64,000 bases of DNA. It comes from Mesorhizobium sp. ES1-4 (GTDB lineage Bacteria > Pseudomonadota > Alphaproteobacteria > Rhizobiales > Rhizobiaceae). Position 1 is the stretch's first letter. Each line of letters opens with the position of its first letter. The position numbers and the translations under genes are program-made. Below, in pieces: positions 63,459 through 64,000 of this stretch. Location: positions 186,001-250,000 of the forward strand of contig NZ_JAIUGV010000004.1 of NCBI RefSeq assembly GCF_020164745.1. The letters are read 5' to 3'. The notes under the pieces were generated by a model. It searched no databases. It was not told where the DNA came from and worked only from the letters and a program-made list of their open reading frames with translations.

Positions 63459-64000
63459 TCATCCTTGTGCCAACATATCGCCCCAATCCGCACGCCGCGC
63501 CACCTTGAACGCGTCGCCGTCGCGTTTGGTGAAGAGTTTTTCCTCGACACTGCCGTCTGCCTCGCAGAGCTTGAGCGCAACCTTGCCGGAGCCGGATTTC
63601 GGCGGTGCGATGACCCGCGCGGCGTGGGAGGCAGCCGGCTGGCGCGAGGCGGCGACATAGATGAATTTCTCGTCTTCCCACGGCACCTCCGCCTCCTTGG
63701 CCAGCCGGTGCAGCCGCGAGCGGGCGACGCGGCGGGAAAAATGGCACCAGTCGGGAGGGTTGAGCGGGCATGGCGCTTCGTGCGGACAGGGCGCCAGCAC
63801 ATGCGCGCCGGCGCCGATCAACTGCTGGCGCACCGCCAGAATTCGCAGCCATCCCGCCGGCGTGCCCGGCTCGACGATAAGCAACGTGTCGGTCGTGAGC
63901 CGCCATAGACGGTCGACCATTTTGGGAAGGGATGCCGGCACGATCTCGTCCAGCACATAGGCGCATGTGACGAGGTCCGCCGGTTGCAGGTCGCCAAGGT
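63459..64000 (-). CDS. Rsm22-like methyltransferase, 5-prime end cut by the window
   Basis: The C-terminal 180 residues of a SAM-dependent methyltransferase resembling the small-ribosomal-subunit Rsm22 family. Visible features are YVLDEIVP, LLIVEPGTPAGW, the cysteine motif CPHEAPCPL followed by DWCHFSRRVARSRLHRL, and EDEKFIYVAASR. The cysteines probably bind an iron-sulfur cluster, as in mitochondrial relatives that act in ribosome assembly. The start lies beyond base 64000; the frame stays open to the edge. Confidence 0.82.
   Translation of the reverse strand, partial: LGDLQPADLVTCAYVLDEIVPASLPKMVDRLWRLTTDTLLIVEPGTPAGWLRILAVRQQLIGAGAHVLAPCPHEAPCPLNPPDWCHFSRRVARSRLHRLAKEAEVPWEDEKFIYVAASRQPAASHAARVIAPPKSGSGKVALKLCEADGSVEEKLFTKRDGDAFKVARRADWGDMLAQG

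Overview
The window reads as a chromosomal segment of an alphaproteobacterium of the order Hyphomicrobiales, most likely Mesorhizobium or a close relative. The evidence is high GC content, the housekeeping gene order (rpoZ-rsh-pyrE, acpS-lepB-rnc-era, recO, radA-cvpA-purF, dnaB), an Omp2b/RopA-type porin, TIGR02301 and DUF2339 proteins, and palindromic intergenic repeats of a kind common in this group. This assignment rests on recalled family knowledge, not on a search. I see no rRNA, tRNA, CRISPR array, prophage, insertion sequence or integrase; this is mostly core genome with small accessory pieces.

Layout. 1-4408: a palindromic repeat, dapA, smpB, a GH25 lysozyme-like protein, then a NYN nuclease and a type-5 uracil-DNA glycosylase on the minus strand, and rpoZ. 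4536-11506: (p)ppGpp synthetase/hydrolase, pyrE, a VOC protein, DUF2062, acpS, lepB, rnc and era, several of them overlapping. 11507-13467: an AT-rich leader and a porin with its own terminator, placed between era and recO. 13468-19064: recO, a thioesterase, a large DUF2339 membrane protein and an ECF sigma/anti-sigma pair. 19270-22119: a tight three-gene unit coding for a GNAT-C39 peptidase fusion, a RimK-like ATP-grasp ligase and a DUF3303 protein. This is the best candidate in the window for a poorly described system. 22132-33108: a LysR regulator divergent from a desaturase, a PAS-PAS-GGDEF-EAL protein, an HD hydrolase, YgfZ, a dihydroorotase-like protein, exported proteins of unknown function, a NUDIX hydrolase, a SRAP protein and a 51-codon small gene.

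33109-38492: cysS, VOC, two tandem GFA proteins, proline iminopeptidase and citramalate synthase, with start/stop overlaps at four of five junctions. 38576-46763: RarD, CorA/ZntB, an SDR, a LOG protein, a LysM protein, an ArsR regulator whose start lies in a perfect inverted repeat, an Atm1-type ABC exporter and a monooxygenase behind a SoxR-like promoter. 46894-56950: a DMP19/DUF4375 protein, psd-pssA, a two-domain acyl-ACP/phospholipid acyltransferase, two EamA transporters, VOC, a GST with a histone H1-like tail, OsmC and a small minus-strand gene. 57176-64000, all on the minus strand: SDR, purF, cvpA, radA, dnaB and a truncated Rsm22-like methyltransferase.

Functional themes are cell-envelope biogenesis (dapA, lepB, porin, psd/pssA, acyltransferase, LysM), nucleotide synthesis (pyrE, purF), RNA and translation quality control (smpB, rnc, era, cysS), stress signalling (rsh, the ECF pair, c-di-GMP) and detoxification (VOC, GFA, GST, OsmC, Atm1-type exporter, SoxR-type promoter). 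Coordinates come from reading start codons, ribosome-binding sites and stops directly. Family names rest on recognised motifs, not on database searches.
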